Shown piece by piece: positions 1 to 15,000 of a stretch of 64,000 bases of DNA. The stretch lies in NCBI GenBank assembly GCA_963422655.1, contig OY730440.1, positions 1,364,001 to 1,428,000 of the forward strand, in the 5' to 3' direction. How positions within the stretch are numbered: position 1 is the first letter of the stretch; each line of letters starts with the position of its first letter. This stretch comes from CATQHS01 sp963422655. GTDB lineage: Bacteria > Actinomycetota > Acidimicrobiia > Acidimicrobiales > Aldehydirespiratoraceae. The position numbers were made by a program, and so were the translations under genes. Below the pieces are notes generated by a model, which made no database searches, was not told the DNA's origin, and was given only the letters and a program-made list of their open reading frames with translations.

Positions 1-3000
1 TCGGCTCGGGTCACTTGTTTGTAGGGTTCGTAGCTGGCGCCGGTAATGGGGATCGCTCCCAGATCGGTCAGGCAGGCAACGCTCGATTCGTGTACCGAGC
101 CATCTATGTCGTTCATGGCGGTAAAAGAACCGTCGCAGTCGCGATCGTCTGCTGTCCACAACCGGGCCAGAAACGACGCCAACTGGCCACGAGTTACCGA
201 GCTCTTGGGCTCGAAAGTGGTTTCGGTCTTGCCTTTGGTTATACCGATGGCCGCCAACATTTTGATGTTCTCGTAGTGCACCGAAGTCTCTGACACGTCC
301 ACGAACTCGGGCGGGTCCGGCACCACCGGCGGCTCCGACACCACCGGCTCCGGCTCCGCTGGCGGTTCAGACGGTTCAGACGGTTCAGACGGTTCAGGCG
401 GTTCTGGCGGTTCGGGCTCCGGCAGAGGCGGTAGCACTATCACCGGGCGGGGTTCGCTCGCGTCGGTGACGATGATACGCACCGCCACCGTGCTGGTAAC
501 ACTGCTGGTATCAGAAGCGGTCACCTTCACCCGATACAAGTCACCGATTTCGTGGTCGAGGCTGTAACGAGTCGTGATCTGCCCGTTGCTGTCGATAGCA
601 AAACTGGTGTGATCACCAGTATCGCTGTGCAGCGTGTAGGTCAATACATCACCATCATCAGGATCGTAAGCAACCACCGCAGCGCCCACCCTCGCGCCGG
701 CACCAACATTTACGGCGATGGTGCGCGCCGTCGAAGTCGCTGAAGTCAAAACCGCCGAAAAATCGGGGCGTTCGTTCACGTCACCAACACCGATATTCAC
801 CGTCACCGTGGCGGACAGACTGTTGGTGGCGTCGTCGGTGGCGATCACCCTCACCGTATAAGTGTCCTCGGCCTCGTGATCCAACGAACTATTAGCCGTG
901 ATCTGCCCGTTGCTGTCGATAGCGAAACTGGTGTGATCACCAGTATCGCTGCCCAAAGCATAAAACACAGCATCACCATCAGGATCGACCGCAACTACCG
1001 CAGCGCCCACCTGCGCGTCATCGCCGGCGTTTTCGTCGACCTCCCGAGTCAGCGGCCCGTCAGGCCACACCGGGGCCCGATTATCAGAAGTCGTTGCCTT
1101 AACAGCAACCGACCAGCCGCTAACGCCCTCATCGTTGACTGCCCGCACCCGCACCTCATACTCCACATCCCCAGCCAAACCCGATATCTGTGCTGCGGTC
1201 GCCGTCCCGGAATGAACATGATCGGTCCAAGCACTCTCAGGAACACTCACCGGCCGGTACTGCACCCCGTAGTCGGTCACCGGCGGCCCGGTCGTATCCG
1301 GGACGGTCCACGAAACGTTCAACCCCTCAAACAGCGCGCTCACCGAAACCGGACCCGGCAACGAAGGCGGCTCGTCCACGTCCTCGACATTCACGGTCAC
1401 CGCCACCGCGTCAGAACCGCCCCTACCATCCGAAGCGCTCACCGTGAACGCATAAGACGACTTCGACTCGAAGTCCAACGAAACGCCAACAGTGATCTGA
1501 CCAGACTCCGAGTCGATAACAAAACTGGCGTGATCACCGCTAACGCTGCCCAACGTGTAAACCAACACGTCGCCGTCGGGATCGACAGCAACCACCGGGC
1601 CACCCACATCCGCGCCCGTGCCCGCATCCTCGCCGACGACGAGAACCAACGGCGCCGAAAACGCCGGGTCCCGGTTACCCGAAGTCGTTGCCGTACCAGC
1701 AACCGACCAGGCGCTCACGCCCTCATCGTTCACCGCCCGCACCCGCACCTCGAACTCCGCCGAACCGTCAAGGTTCGCTATCCGCGCTGTGGTCGCGGTC
1801 CCCAAATGAACATGATCGGTCCAAGCGCTCTTCGGATCAGTCACCGGCCGATACTGCACCCTATAACCAGTCACCGCCGGCCGCCCGGTCACATCCGGGA
1901 CCGTCCACGAAACGTCCAACCCCTCAAACACCGCACTCACCGAAACCTCACCCGGCAACGAAGGCGGCTCGTCCACATCACCAACACTCACCGACACCGA
2001 CACCGAATCGGAACCACCCTTACCATCAGAAACCGTCACCGTGAACGCATAAGACGACTTCGCCTCGAAGTCCAACGAAACGCCAACAGTGAGCTGACCA
2101 GAACTGGAATCTATGGTGAAGCTGGCGTGATCACCGCTAACGCTGCCCAACGTGTAAACCAACACGTCGCCGTCGCCGTCGACAGCAACCACCGGCACGC
2201 CCACAACCGCGCCCGCGCCCAAGTTCTCCGCCACCGTCAACGTCACCGAACTCGAAGCGAACACCGGGGCCCGGTTATCCGAAGCCGTACCCGAAACAGC
2301 AACCGACCAGACGCCTTCGCCCTCATCGTTCACGGCCCGCACCCGCACCTCATACACCGAACCCACGACCAAACCCGTGATCTGCGCTGTGGTCCCCACC
2401 CCGAAATGAACATGATCGGTCCAAGCACTCTCAGGAACACTCACCAGCCGATACTGCACGTCATAGTCGGTCACCGGCGGCCGGCCGGCCATGTCCGGCG
2501 CCGACCACGAAACGTCCAACCCCCCAAACACCGCACCCACCAAAGGAATCCTCATCTGAAGCGGAGCCTCGCCCACATCAACAACACCGATATCCACCCT
2601 CACCGTAGCGGACAGACCATCACCGTCGGAGGCGATCACCGTCACCGTATACGAACCCTTCGCCTCATAATCCAGGTCAGAACGAGCCGTGATCTGACCC
2701 GAACCGGAATCTATAGCAAAGCTGGCGTGATCACCAGTAGCAGCCAGCCCATAAGACACCGAGTCGCCGCTGTCAGGATCGGCAGCGGTAACCGGACCGC
2801 CCACATTCGCGCCCGCGCCGGCGTTTTCTACCACCGTCAACGTCACTGATTGCGAAGCGAACTCTGGGGGCCGGTTATCCGAAGCCGTTCCCGTACCAGC
2901 ACCAGACCAAACGCTTACGCCCTCCGCGTTCACGGCCCGCACCCGCACCTCGTACTCCGAACCCCCAACCAAACCCCGGACCTGCGCTGTAGTAGCGGTC

Positions 3001-6000
3001 CCAGCATGAGCATGATCGGTCCACGAACTAACAGGACTAGTCACCGGCCGATACTGCACCTCGTAACCCGTCACCGCCGGCCGCCCGGTCACATCCGGCG
3101 CCGTCCACGACACGTCCAACCCCGCGAACACCGCCGTCACCGAAACCCGGCCCGGCGCCGCCGGCGGCTCGGCCACATCAGTCACATTCACAGCCACCGT
3201 CACCGTGTCGGACAGACTGCCGCCGTCGGTAGCGGTCACCGTCACCGTATACGAGTCCTTCGCCTCATAATCCAACGAACCATCAGCGGTGATCTGCCCC
3301 GAAACGGGATCAATAGAGAACCTGTTGTGATCACCAACAGCAGCCAGCCTGTAAACCAACGTGTCGCCATCAGGATCAACAGCAGTAACCCGCGCGCCCA
3401 CAACCGCGCCCGTGCCCGCGTTCTCCGCCACCGTCAACGTCACCGAACCCGCGCCGAACACTGGGGCCTCGTTCACATCCGTAACGCTGATATTCACCAC
3501 CACCGTATCGTCCAGACCATCATCGTCGGTGGCGATCACCGTCACCTGATACGAACCCTTCGCCTCGTGATCCAGGCTAGAACGAGCCGTGATCTGCCCC
3601 GAACCGGAATCTATGGAGAAGCTGGCGTGATCACCAGTAGCAGCCAGACTGTAAACCAACGTGTCGCCATCAGGGTCGGTAGCGGTAACCGCAGCGCCCA
3701 CGTTCGCGTTCGCGGCCAAGTTCTCCGCCACCGACCGGGCCACCGGCCCATCAGGTAACGCTGGGGGCCGGTTATCCGAAGCCGTGCCCGAACCAGCACC
3801 AGACCAAACGCTTACGCCCTCCGCGTTCACGGCCCGCACCTGCACCTCGTACTCCGCAGCCCCGGTCAAACCCCGGATCTGCGCTGTGGTCGCGGTCCCG
3901 ACATGATCATGATCGGTCCATGAACTCGCAGACTTCAGCTTGTACTGCACGTCATAGTCGGTCACCGCCGTCATGCCGGTCGTGTCCGGCGCAGTCCACG
4001 ACACGTTCAACCCCGCGAACACTGCTGTCACCACCACCTGGCCCGGCGCCGGCGGCGGCTCGTCCTTATCGACAACCGTCACCGTCACCGACACCGTGTC
4101 CGACAGACTGCCGGTGCCGTCGTCTTCGACGGTCACCGTGAACCTATACGACGACTTCGCCTCATGATCCAGGCCGGAACGAGCCGTGATCTGACCGTTG
4201 GAACCGATAGCGAAACCGGCGTGATCACCAGCACCTGAAGGCAACGAATACGTCAACGTGTCGCCGTCGTCGTCGGAAGCGGTAACCGGATCGCCCACAT
4301 TCGCGCCCCTGCCCGCGTTCTCCTCCACCAACCGGATCTCTGTTTCCTTACCGAACTTCGGGGGATCGTTCACGTCGGTCACCGTCACCGTCACCGCCAC
4401 CGTGTCAGACAGACTGCCGGTGCCGTCGTCTTCGACGGTCACCGTGAACGTATACGACGACTTGACCTCATAATCCAACGAACTATCAGCGGTGATCTGA
4501 CCGTTGGAATCGATAGCGAAACCGGCGTGGTCGCCGGTAGCAGCCGCAGGCAACGAATACGTCAAAGTGTCGCCGTCGTCGTCGGTAGCGGTAACCGGAG
4601 CGCCCACATTCGCGTTCTCCCCCGCGTTCTCCGCCACCGTCAACGTCACCGATTCCGAAGCGAACGCCGGGGCCCGGTTATCCAAAGCCGTGCCCGAAAC
4701 ACCAGACCAAACGCTTTCGCCCTCGTCGTTCACGGCCCGCACCCGCACCTCATACTCCGCAGCCCCAGTCAAACCCGTAATCTCCGCTGTAGTCGCGGTC
4801 CCGGAATGAACATGATCAGACCATGAACTCGCAACAGTCGTCACCGGCCGATACTGCACGTCGTAGTCGGTCACCGGCGGCCGCCCGGTCACATCCGGCG
4901 CCGTCCACGACACGTTCAACCCCTCGAACACCGGCGTCACCGAAACCTGGCCCGGCGCCACCGCCGGCGGCTCATCCTTATCAACAACATTGATATTCAC
5001 CGTCACCGTGTCGTCCAGACCGTCGCTGTCGGTAGCGGTCACCGTGAACGAATACGAACGCTTCGCCTCGTAATCCAACGAAGCGTCAGCGGTGATCTGA
5101 CCAGACCTCGCGTTGATAGTGAAACCGGCGTGATCACCAGCACCCGAAGGCAACGAATACGTCACCGTGTCACCATCATCAGGATCAACAGCAGTAACCG
5201 GACCGCCCACAACCGCGCCCGCATCGGCGTTCTCATCCACCTCCCGTGTCACCGAACCCACGCCGAAGTCTGGGGCCTCGTTCACATCCGTAACACCGAT
5301 ATTCACCACCACCGAGTCGGACAGACTGCCGGTGCCGTCATCGGTAGCGATCACCGTCACCTGATACGACGACTTGACCTCATGATCCAACGAACTATCA
5401 GCGGTGATCTGCCCCGAACCAGAATTGATGGTGAAGCTGGCGTGATCACCGCTGGCGTCGAGCGTGTAAACCAACGTGTCGCCATCAGGGTCGGTAGCGG
5501 TAACCGCAGCGCCCACGTTCGCGTTCGCGGCCAAGTTCTCCGCCACCGACCGGCCCACCGGCCCATCAGGTAACGCTGGGGGCCGGTTATCCGAAGCCGT
5601 GCCCGAAACACCAGACCAAACGCTTTCGCCCTCGTCGTTCACGGCCCGCACCTGCACCTCGTACTCCGCAGCCCCGGTCAAACCCCGGATCTGCGCTGTG
5701 GTCGCGGTCCCGACATGATCATGATCGGTCCATGAACTCGCAGACTTCAGCTTGTACTGCACGTCATAGTCGGTCACCGCCGTCATGCCGGTCGTGTCCG
5801 GCGCAGTCCACGACACGTTCAACCCCGCGAACACTGCTGTCACCACCACCTGGCCCGGCGCCGGCGGCGGCTCGTCCTTATCGACAACCGTCACCGTCAC
5901 CGCCACGCTGTCGGACAGACTGCCGGTGCCGTCATCGGTGACGGTCACCGTGAACGTATACGACGGCTTCGCCTCGTGATCCAGGTCGGAACGAGCGGTG

Positions 6001-9000
6001 ATCTGACCGTTGGAACCGATAGCGAAACCGGTGTGATCACCAGTAGCAGCCGAAGGCAACGAATACGTCAACGTGTCGCCGTCGTCGTCGGAAGCGGTAA
6101 CCGGATCGCCCACATTCGCGCCCCTGCCCGCGTTCTCCTCCACCAACCGGATCTCTGTTTCCTTACCGAACTTCGGGGGATCGTTCACGTCGGTCACCGT
6201 CACCGTCACCGCCACCGTGTCAGACAGACTGCCGGTGCCGTCGTCTTCGACGGTCACCGTGAACGTATACGACGACTTGACCTCATAATCCAACGAACTA
6301 TCAGCGGTGATCTGACCGTTGGAATCGATAGCGAAACCGGCGTGGTCGCCGGTAGCAGCCGCAGGCAACGAATACGTCAAAGTGTCGCCGTCGTCGTCGG
6401 TAGCGGTAACCGGAGCGCCCACATTCGCGTTCTCCCCCGCGTTCTCCGCCACCGTCAACGTCACCGATTCCGAAGCGAACGCCGGGGCCCGGTTATCCAA
6501 AGCCGTGCCCGAAACACCAGACCAAACGCTTTCGCCCTCGTCGTTCACGGCCCGCACCCGCACCTCATACTCCGCAGCCCCAGTCAAACCCCGGATCTGC
6601 GCTGTGGTCGCGGTCCCGGAATGAACATGATCAGACCATGAACTCGCAACAGTCGTCACCGGCCGATACTGCACGTCGTAGTCGGTCACCGGCGGCCGCC
6701 CGGTCACATCCGGCGCCGTCCACGACACGTTCAACCCCTCGAACACCGGCGTCACCGAAACCTGGCCCGGCGCCACCGCCGGCGGCTCATCCTTATCAAC
6801 AACATTGATATTCACCGTCACCGTGTCGTCCAGACCGTCGCTGTCGGTAGCGGTCACCGTGAACGAATACGAACGCTTCGCCTCGTAATCCAACGAAGCG
6901 TCAGCGGTGATCTGACCAGACCTCGCGTTGATAGTGAAACCGGCGTGATCACCAGCACCCGAAGGCAACGAATACGTCACCGTGTCACCATCATCAGGAT
7001 CGACAGCAGTAACCGGACCGCCCACAACCGCGCCCGCATCGGCGTTCTCATCCACCTCCCGTGTCACCGAACCCACGCCGAAGTCTGGGGCCTCGTTCAC
7101 GTCAGTAACACCGATATTCACCACCACCGAGTCGGACAGACTGCCGGTGCCGTCGTCGGTGGCGATCACCGTCACCTGATACGACGACTTCGTCTCATGA
7201 TCCAACGGACTGTTAGCGGTGATCTGCCCCGAACCGGAATTGATGGTGAAGCTGGCGTGATCACCGCTGGCGTCGAGCGTGTAAACCAACGTGTCGCCAT
7301 CAGGGTCGGTAGCGGTAACCGCAGCGCCCACGTTCGCGTTCGCGGCCAAGTTCTCCGCCACCGACCGGCCCACCGGCCCATCAGGTAACGCCGGGGGCCG
7401 GTTATCCAAAGCCGTGCCCGAAACACCAGACCAAACGCCGTCGCCCTCGTCGTTCACGGCCCGCACCTGCACCTCGTACTCCGCAGCCCCGGTCAAACCC
7501 CGGATCTGCGCTGTGGTCGCGGTCCCGACATGATCATGATCGGTCCATGAACTCGCAGACTTCAGCTTGTACTGCACGTCATAGTCGGTCACCGCCGTCA
7601 TGCCGGTCGTGTCCGGCGCAGTCCACGACACGTTCAACCCCGCGAACACTGCTGTCACCACCACCTGGCCCGGCGCCGGCGGCGGCTCGTCCTTATCGAC
7701 AACCGTCACCGTCACCGACACCGTGTCCGACAGACTGCCGGTGCCGTCGTCTTCGACGGTCACCGTGAACCTATACGACGACTTCGCCTCATGATCCAGG
7801 CCGGAACGAGCCGTGATCTGACCGTTGGAACCGATAGCGAAACCGGCGTGATCACCAGCACCTGAAGGCAACGAATACGTCAACGTGTCGCCGTCGTCGT
7901 CGGAAGCCGCAACCGGATCGCCCACATTCGCGCCCCTGCCCGCGTTCTCCTCCACCAACCGGATCTCTGTTTCCTTACCGAACTTCGGGGGATCGTTCAA
8001 GTCGGTCACCGTCACCGTCACCGCCACCGTGTCAGACAGACTGCCGGTGCCGTCGTCTTCGACGGTCACCGTGAACGTATACGACGACTTGACCTCATAA
8101 TCCAACGAACTATCAGCGGTGATCTGACCGTTGGAATCGATAGCGAAACCGGCGTGGTCGCCGGTAGCAGCCGCAGGCAACGAATACGTCAAAGTGTCGC
8201 CGTCGTCGTCGGTAGCGGTAACCGGAGCGCCCACATTCGCGTTCTCCCCCGCGTTCTCCGCCACCGTCAACGTCACCGATTCCGAAGCGAACGCCGGGGC
8301 CCGGTTATCCAAAGCCGTGCCCGAAACACCAGACCAAACGCTTTCGCCCTCGTCGTTCACGGCCCGCACCCGCACCTCATACTCCGCAGCCCCAGTCAAA
8401 CCCGTAATCTCCGCTGTAGTCGCGGTCCCGGAATGAACATGATCAGACCATGAACTCGCAACAGTCGTCACCGGCCGATACTGCACGTCGTAGTCGGTCA
8501 CCGGCGGCCGCCCGGTCACATCCGGCGCCGTCCACGACACGTTCAACCCCTCGAACACCGGCGTCACCGAAACCTGGCCCGGCGCCACCGCCGGCGGCTC
8601 ATCCTTATCAACAACATTGATATTCACCGTCACCGTGTCGTCCAGACCGTCGCTGTCGGTAGCGGTCACCGTGAACGAATACGAACGCTTCGCCTCGTAA
8701 TCCAACGAAGCGTCAGCGGTGATCTGACCAGACCTCGCGTTGATAGTAAAACCGGCGTGATCACCAGCACCCGAAGGCAACGAATACGTCACCGTGTCAC
8801 CATCATCAGGATCAACAGCAGTAACCGGACCGCCCACAACCGCGCCCGCATCGGCGTTCTCATCCACCTCCCGTGTCACCGAACCCGCATCGAAGTCTGG
8901 GGCCTCGTTCACGTCAGTAACACCGATATTCACCACCACCGAGTCGGACAGACTGCCGGTGCCGTCGTCGGTGGCGATCACCGTCACCTGATACGACGAC

Positions 9001-12000
9001 TTCGTCTCATGATCCAACGGACTGTTAGCGGTGATCTGCCCCGAACCGGAATTGATGGTGAAGCTGGCGTGATCACCGCTGGCGTCGAGCGTGTAAACCA
9101 ACGTGTCGCCATCAGGGTCGGTAGCGGTAACCGCAGCGCCCACGTTCGCGTTCGCGGCCAAGTTCTCCGCCACCGACCGGCCCACCGGCCCATCAGGTAA
9201 CGCCGGGGGCTGGTTATCCAAAGCCGTGCCCGAAACACCAGACCAAACGCTTTCGCCCTCGTCGTTCACGGCCCGCACCTGCACCTCGTACTCCGCAGCC
9301 CCGGTCAAACCCCGGATCTGCGCTGTGGTCGCGGTCCCGACATGATCATGATCGGTCCATGAACTCGCAGACTTCAGCTTGTACTGCACGTCATAGTCGG
9401 TCACCGCCGTCATGCCGGTCGTGTCCGGCGCAGTCCACGACACGTTCAACCCCGCGAACACTGCTGTCACCGACACCTGGCCCGGCGCCGGCGGCGGCTC
9501 GTCCTTATCGACAACCGTCACCGTCACCGCCACGCTGTCGGACAGACTGCCGGTGCCGTCGTCTTCGACGGTCACCGTGAACGTATACGACGGCTTCGCC
9601 TCGTGATCCAGGTCGGAACGAGCGGTGATCTGACCGTTGGAACCGATAGCGAAACCGGTGTGATCACCAGTATCAGCCGAAGGCAACGAATACGTCAACG
9701 TGTCGCCGTCGTCGTCGGAAGCCGCAACCGGATCGCCCACATTCGCGTTCGTGCCCGCGTTCTCCTCCACCGACCGGATCTCTGTTTCCTTACCGAACTT
9801 CGGGGGATCGTTCACATCATCAACGTTGATATTCACCGTCACCGTGGCGGACAGACTGCCGGTGCCGTCGTCTTCGACGGTCACCGTGAACGTATACGAC
9901 GACTTGACCTCATAATCCAACGAACTATCAGCGGTGATCTGACCGTTGGAATCGATAGCGAAACCGGCGTGGTCGCCGGTAGCAGCCGCAGGCAACGAAT
10001 ACGTCAAAGTGTCGCCGTCGTCGTCGGTAGCGGTAACCGGAGCGCCCACATTCGCGTTCTCCCCCGCGTTCTCCGCCACCGTCAACGTCACCGATTCCGA
10101 AGCGAACGCCGGGGCCCGGTTATCCAAAGCCGTGCCCGAAACAGCACCCGACCAAACACCGTCGCCCTCATCGTTCACCGCCCGCACCCGCACCTCATAC
10201 TCCGAACCCCCAGTCAAACCCGTAATCTCCGCTGTAGTAGCGGTCCCGACATGAACATGATCAGACCATGAACTCGCAACAGTCGTCACCGGCCGATACT
10301 GCACCTCGTAACCCGTCACCGGCGGCAGGCCAGCCATATCCGACGCGCTCGGCGCCACCCACGAAACGTTCAACCCCTCGAACACCGGCGTCACCGACAC
10401 CTGACCCGGCGCCACCGCCGGCGGCTCGGCCACATCAGTCACATTCACAGTCACCGACACCGTGACAGGCAGACTGCCGTCGGAGGCGGTCACCGTGAAC
10501 GAATACGAGTCCTTCGCCTCATGATCCAACGAAGCGTCAGCGGTGATCTGACCAGACCTCGCGTTGATAGTAAAACCGGCGTGATCACCAGTAGCAGCCG
10601 AAGGCAACGAATACGTCACCGTGTCACCATCATCAGGATCAACAGCAGTAACCGGACCGCCCACAACCGCGCCCGCATCGGCGTTCTCCGCCACCTCCCG
10701 GGTCTCTGTTTGCTTACCGAACGCTGGGGCCTCGTTCACGTCGGTAACACCGATATTCACCACCACCGAGTCGGACAGCTTGCCGGTGCCGTCGTCGGTG
10801 GCGATCACCGTCACCTGATACGACGACTTGACCTCATGATCCAGGCTAGAATGAGCCGTGATCTGCCCCGAACCGGGATTAATAGCAAAACTGGCGTGAT
10901 CACCGGTAGCAGCCAGCGTGTAAACCAACGTGTCACTGTCAGGATCGGCAGCCGCCACCGGACCGCCCACATTCGCGTTCGTACCCGCGTTCTCCGCCAC
11001 CTGCCGGTCCACCTGCCGCGCGCTGTAATTCATGGGATTGAACACGAACACAGGATCCCGGTTATCCGAAGCTGTGCCCGAAACAGCAACCGACCAGCCG
11101 CCGTCGCCCTCCGCGTTCTTGGCCCGCACCTGCACCTCGTACTCCGCAGCCCCGGTCAAACCCCGGATCTGCGCTACGGTCCCCGGCCCGGAATGAACAT
11201 GACTGGTCCATGAACTCGCAGTCTTCAGCTTGTACTGCACGTCATAGTCGGTCACCGCCGGCATGCCGGTCGTGTCCGGCGCCACCCACGAAACATCCAA
11301 CCCCCCTGAAACCGCCGTCACCACCACCGAACCCGGCGCCGCCGGTGGCTCGAGTACGTCGGTAACCGACACATTCACCACAACCGTGTCGGTAGAGCTG
11401 CCATCGGAGACGGTAACGCTCAACTGGTAAGAAGCTTTGGTCTCGTGATCCAGGCCGGAACGAGCAGTGATCTGACCGTTGGAACCGATAGCGAAACCGG
11501 TGTGATCACCAGTATCAGCCGAAGGCAACGAATACGTCAACGTGTCGCCGTCGTCGTCGGAAGCCGCAACCGGATCGCCCACATTCGCGTTCGCACCCGC
11601 GTTCTCATCCACCGCCAACGACACCGGCCCATCAGGTAACACCGGGGGCCGGTTACCCGCAGCCGTCCCGGTGCCAGCAGCAGACCAATCGCCTCTGCCT
11701 TCTTCGTTCACAGCCCTAACCCGCACCAGATAATTCGAGCCGGTCAGGCTCCGGATCTGCGCTGTGGTCCCCACCCCGGAATGAACATGATCAGACCAAT
11801 TCGAGTCGGTAGCTAGCTTGTACTGCACCTCGTAACCGGTCACCTCCGGCTTACCGGTCATAGCCGACGCACCCGGCGCCGACCACGACACGTCCAACCC
11901 CCCTGTCACCACCGTCGCTGAAACCGAACCAGGCGCCGGCGGCGGCTCATCCTCGTCGGTCACCGTCACCGTCACAATCACCGTGTCGAACAGAACGTCA

Positions 12001-15000
12001 CTGTCGATGGCGGCCACCGTGAACGTATACGAATCCTTCGTCTCGTGATCCAGGCTGGAACGAGCGGTGATCTGATCCGAACCGAGATGAATAGAAAAAC
12101 TGCTGTGATCACCAGCATCCGAAGGCAACAAATACGTCAACGAGCCACCGTCGGGGTCGGTAGCAAGCAGCGCGGCGCCCACATTGGCGTCTGCGCCCGC
12201 GTTCTCAGCCACTGACAACGACATCGAATTGGCAGCGAAAGCCGGAGGCCGGTTACCCGAAGCCGTGCCGGTACCAACATCAGACCAGTCACTTTTACCT
12301 TCCGGGTTAACCGTCCGCACCTGCACGGCATATTCCGTATCATCGGTCAGGCCCCGTATCTGCGCCGTAGTCCCCACCCCGGAATGAACATGATCAGACC
12401 AATCCGAATCAGCGGTCGCCCTGTACTGCACCTCATAGCCGGTCACAGGCTGCCACCCGGAATTATAGGGATACTCAGGAGCGGTCCAAGAAACATCCAA
12501 CCCCCCTGACACCGGTTCCACTATAAGTAGTCCCACCGCAGGTGGCGGCTCGTCCACATTGGTGACGGAGATGTGAACCATGACCGTATCGGTGGCGATA
12601 CCATCGGTGACAGTCATCATCACCCAATAGGAACTTTCGATCTCGTAATCCAATGATCTATCCGCGGTGATCTGACCCGAAGCAGGATCGACAGAGAAAT
12701 CTTCAACGGGCTCGTGACCAACGCCACCAAACGAATAGGTCAAAGACCTGTTACCGGTATAACTGGCACCAACCGGGGCACCCACCTTCGCGCTCACCCC
12801 CAAGTTCTCGGGTACCGACCGCGATACGGTATCGGTATCGAATTTCGGAGGCCGGTAACCCGAAGCCGTCCCGGTTCCTACAGCAGACCAATCACCTCTG
12901 CCTTCTTCGTTCGCAGCCCTAACCCGCACCAGATAATCCGAGCCGGTCAGGCCCCGTATCTGGGCTGTAGTCCCCACCCCGGCATGAACAAGCCTGGTCC
13001 AATCCGCATCAGTGGTCGCCCTGTACTGCACCGCATAACCAGTCACAGGTGAACGGCCCGTCGTATCGGGCGCGGTCCAAGAAACATCCAACCCCCCTGA
13101 CACTGGTTCCACCTTAAGAGACCCCACCGCAGGCGGTGGCTCGAACATATCATCAACGTCGATGATCACTACCACAGTGTCGGAGCCGCCGTTAGGGTCA
13201 CTCACGGTTACTACCACCCGATACAATTCTCGGGTTTCGAAATCCAACGAACTATCAGCAGTGATCTGACCCGAATCAGAATCTATGGAAAAACTGTCGT
13301 GATCACCGCTGGCGTCCAGCGCGTAGGTCAACGTGTCACCATCGGCATCAGTGGCAACCACCGGAGCACCCACCCTCGCTCCCGCTCGCGCGTTCTCCGC
13401 CATGTCGCGATACGTAAATTCAACCGCAGAAGCCTCGGTAAACACCGGAGGCCGATTACCGGAGACATTACTCGAAACAGGATTGGACCATTCACTGTCA
13501 CCATCAATGTTAACTGCCCGAACCCGCACCCGATATTTTGAACCTGCCGCCAGACCACGAATCTGCGTCGTGGTACCTTTCCCGTAATGGGAATGAGTGA
13601 TCCAACTACCAGAAGGTGACCCCAAGGTAATAGGCTGATACTGGACCACATAACCAGTAATAGGCGGACGGCCAACCACATCTCGAGTCAACCAAGACAC
13701 CTTCAGGCCCTCAAATATCGAAGCTACCCGCACAATTGGTTTCTCTGGTGGCTCTTCCACATCCTCCACACGGATGTTCACCACAACACTATCCGGTAAT
13801 CCCCGGCCATCGGTTACGATAACAATCACCTTATAAGAAGCCCTGGTCCCGAAATCAAAATAAGAACTGTCGTCGGGACTATCACTCTCATAAGATAACC
13901 CTGTACTAGTTGTTATCTGACCAGACTCGGGATCGATATCAAACAAAGCATAATCATAATTGGAGTCATCAATAGAATAAGTCAAAAGATCACCATCAGG
14001 ATCTTCAGCAGTAACCGGCAGGCCCACATCGGTGCCCCAGACCGCGTTCTCCTTCACAGCTCTTGATACGGAATCTTCAGCAAACTCTGGCGGGTAGTTC
14101 TGCGAAGTCGTATCAATAGAGGCACCGGACCAGGGCCCAGGACCTCCGGTGTTCCGGGCTCTCACTCGTACGGTGTAAGCAAAACCATTGATCGTGCCGT
14201 CTATCCGAGTCTTGGTATCGGTCCCAGAATAGGAATGAGTGGACCATTGATCCGCCGACACCTGCTTGTACTGCACCTCATAACCAGTCACCGGCGGCTT
14301 ACTATCCATATCTGGGGCGCCCCAAGACACGACAAGCCCCCCTGACACCGGTGTCGCCTTGAGTCCAGCTACTCGACCCGGTTCTTCAATGTCGATGACC
14401 TCAATTGTCACATCAACAGAGTCAGAGAGCCTCTCACTATCGGTTGCGGTTAACGTCAAGCTATAGGAAGGCTGGGTCTCGTAATCTGGACTACTCAAAA
14501 CTCTGATGGTCGGGTAGTCCTTCCCGATATATTTGATATCTTCGATATAGAAACTCTCGTGATCACCGTTGGTACTCGATAGTTCCAGGTCAAAAGAGTC
14601 ATTCTCGTCGGGATCTACGGGTCGAAGGTTTAAGATACGAATCTTAGGGCTAGCTCTTGAACGTAAGATAGTTCCTTTTATCGCGTTCTCATCTACGTAC
14701 AACGATGCCGACTCCATAACGAACTCCGGTGGTTCATGCACGTCGATAACGCTGATGTTCACCACGACACTGGCAGTGGAATATCGATCACCACTTTCGG
14801 TGGCGATCACCGTTACCTGATAAGAGTCCTTGGCTTCGTGATCCAAAGAACTATCGGCAGTGATCGCACCGGTGCTGGAATCAATGGTGAAAGATGCATG
14901 ATCACCCGATTCCTCCAGCTCATAGACCAAATCGCTGGCTTGGCCGTCGGGGTCGGTAGCCGTCACCACAGCACCCACGGCCGCGCCATCACCGGCGTTC

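Noticed and set aside
876..3758. Long plus-strand frames (657 and 302 codons) in the first 4 kb
   Set aside because: They are Arg/His/Pro-rich antisense frames of the cadherin/Fn3 gene, repeat with its period and match no fold. The minus-strand frame has signal peptide, domains and SLH motifs.
3661..10920. Tandem transposon or prophage copies
   Set aside because: The 1.8-kb units are coding modules in one frame, with no terminal inverted repeats or transposase.
12714..13541. Separate small genes in the giant locus
   Set aside because: All are antisense or out-of-frame pieces of the same cadherin/Fn3 repeats.
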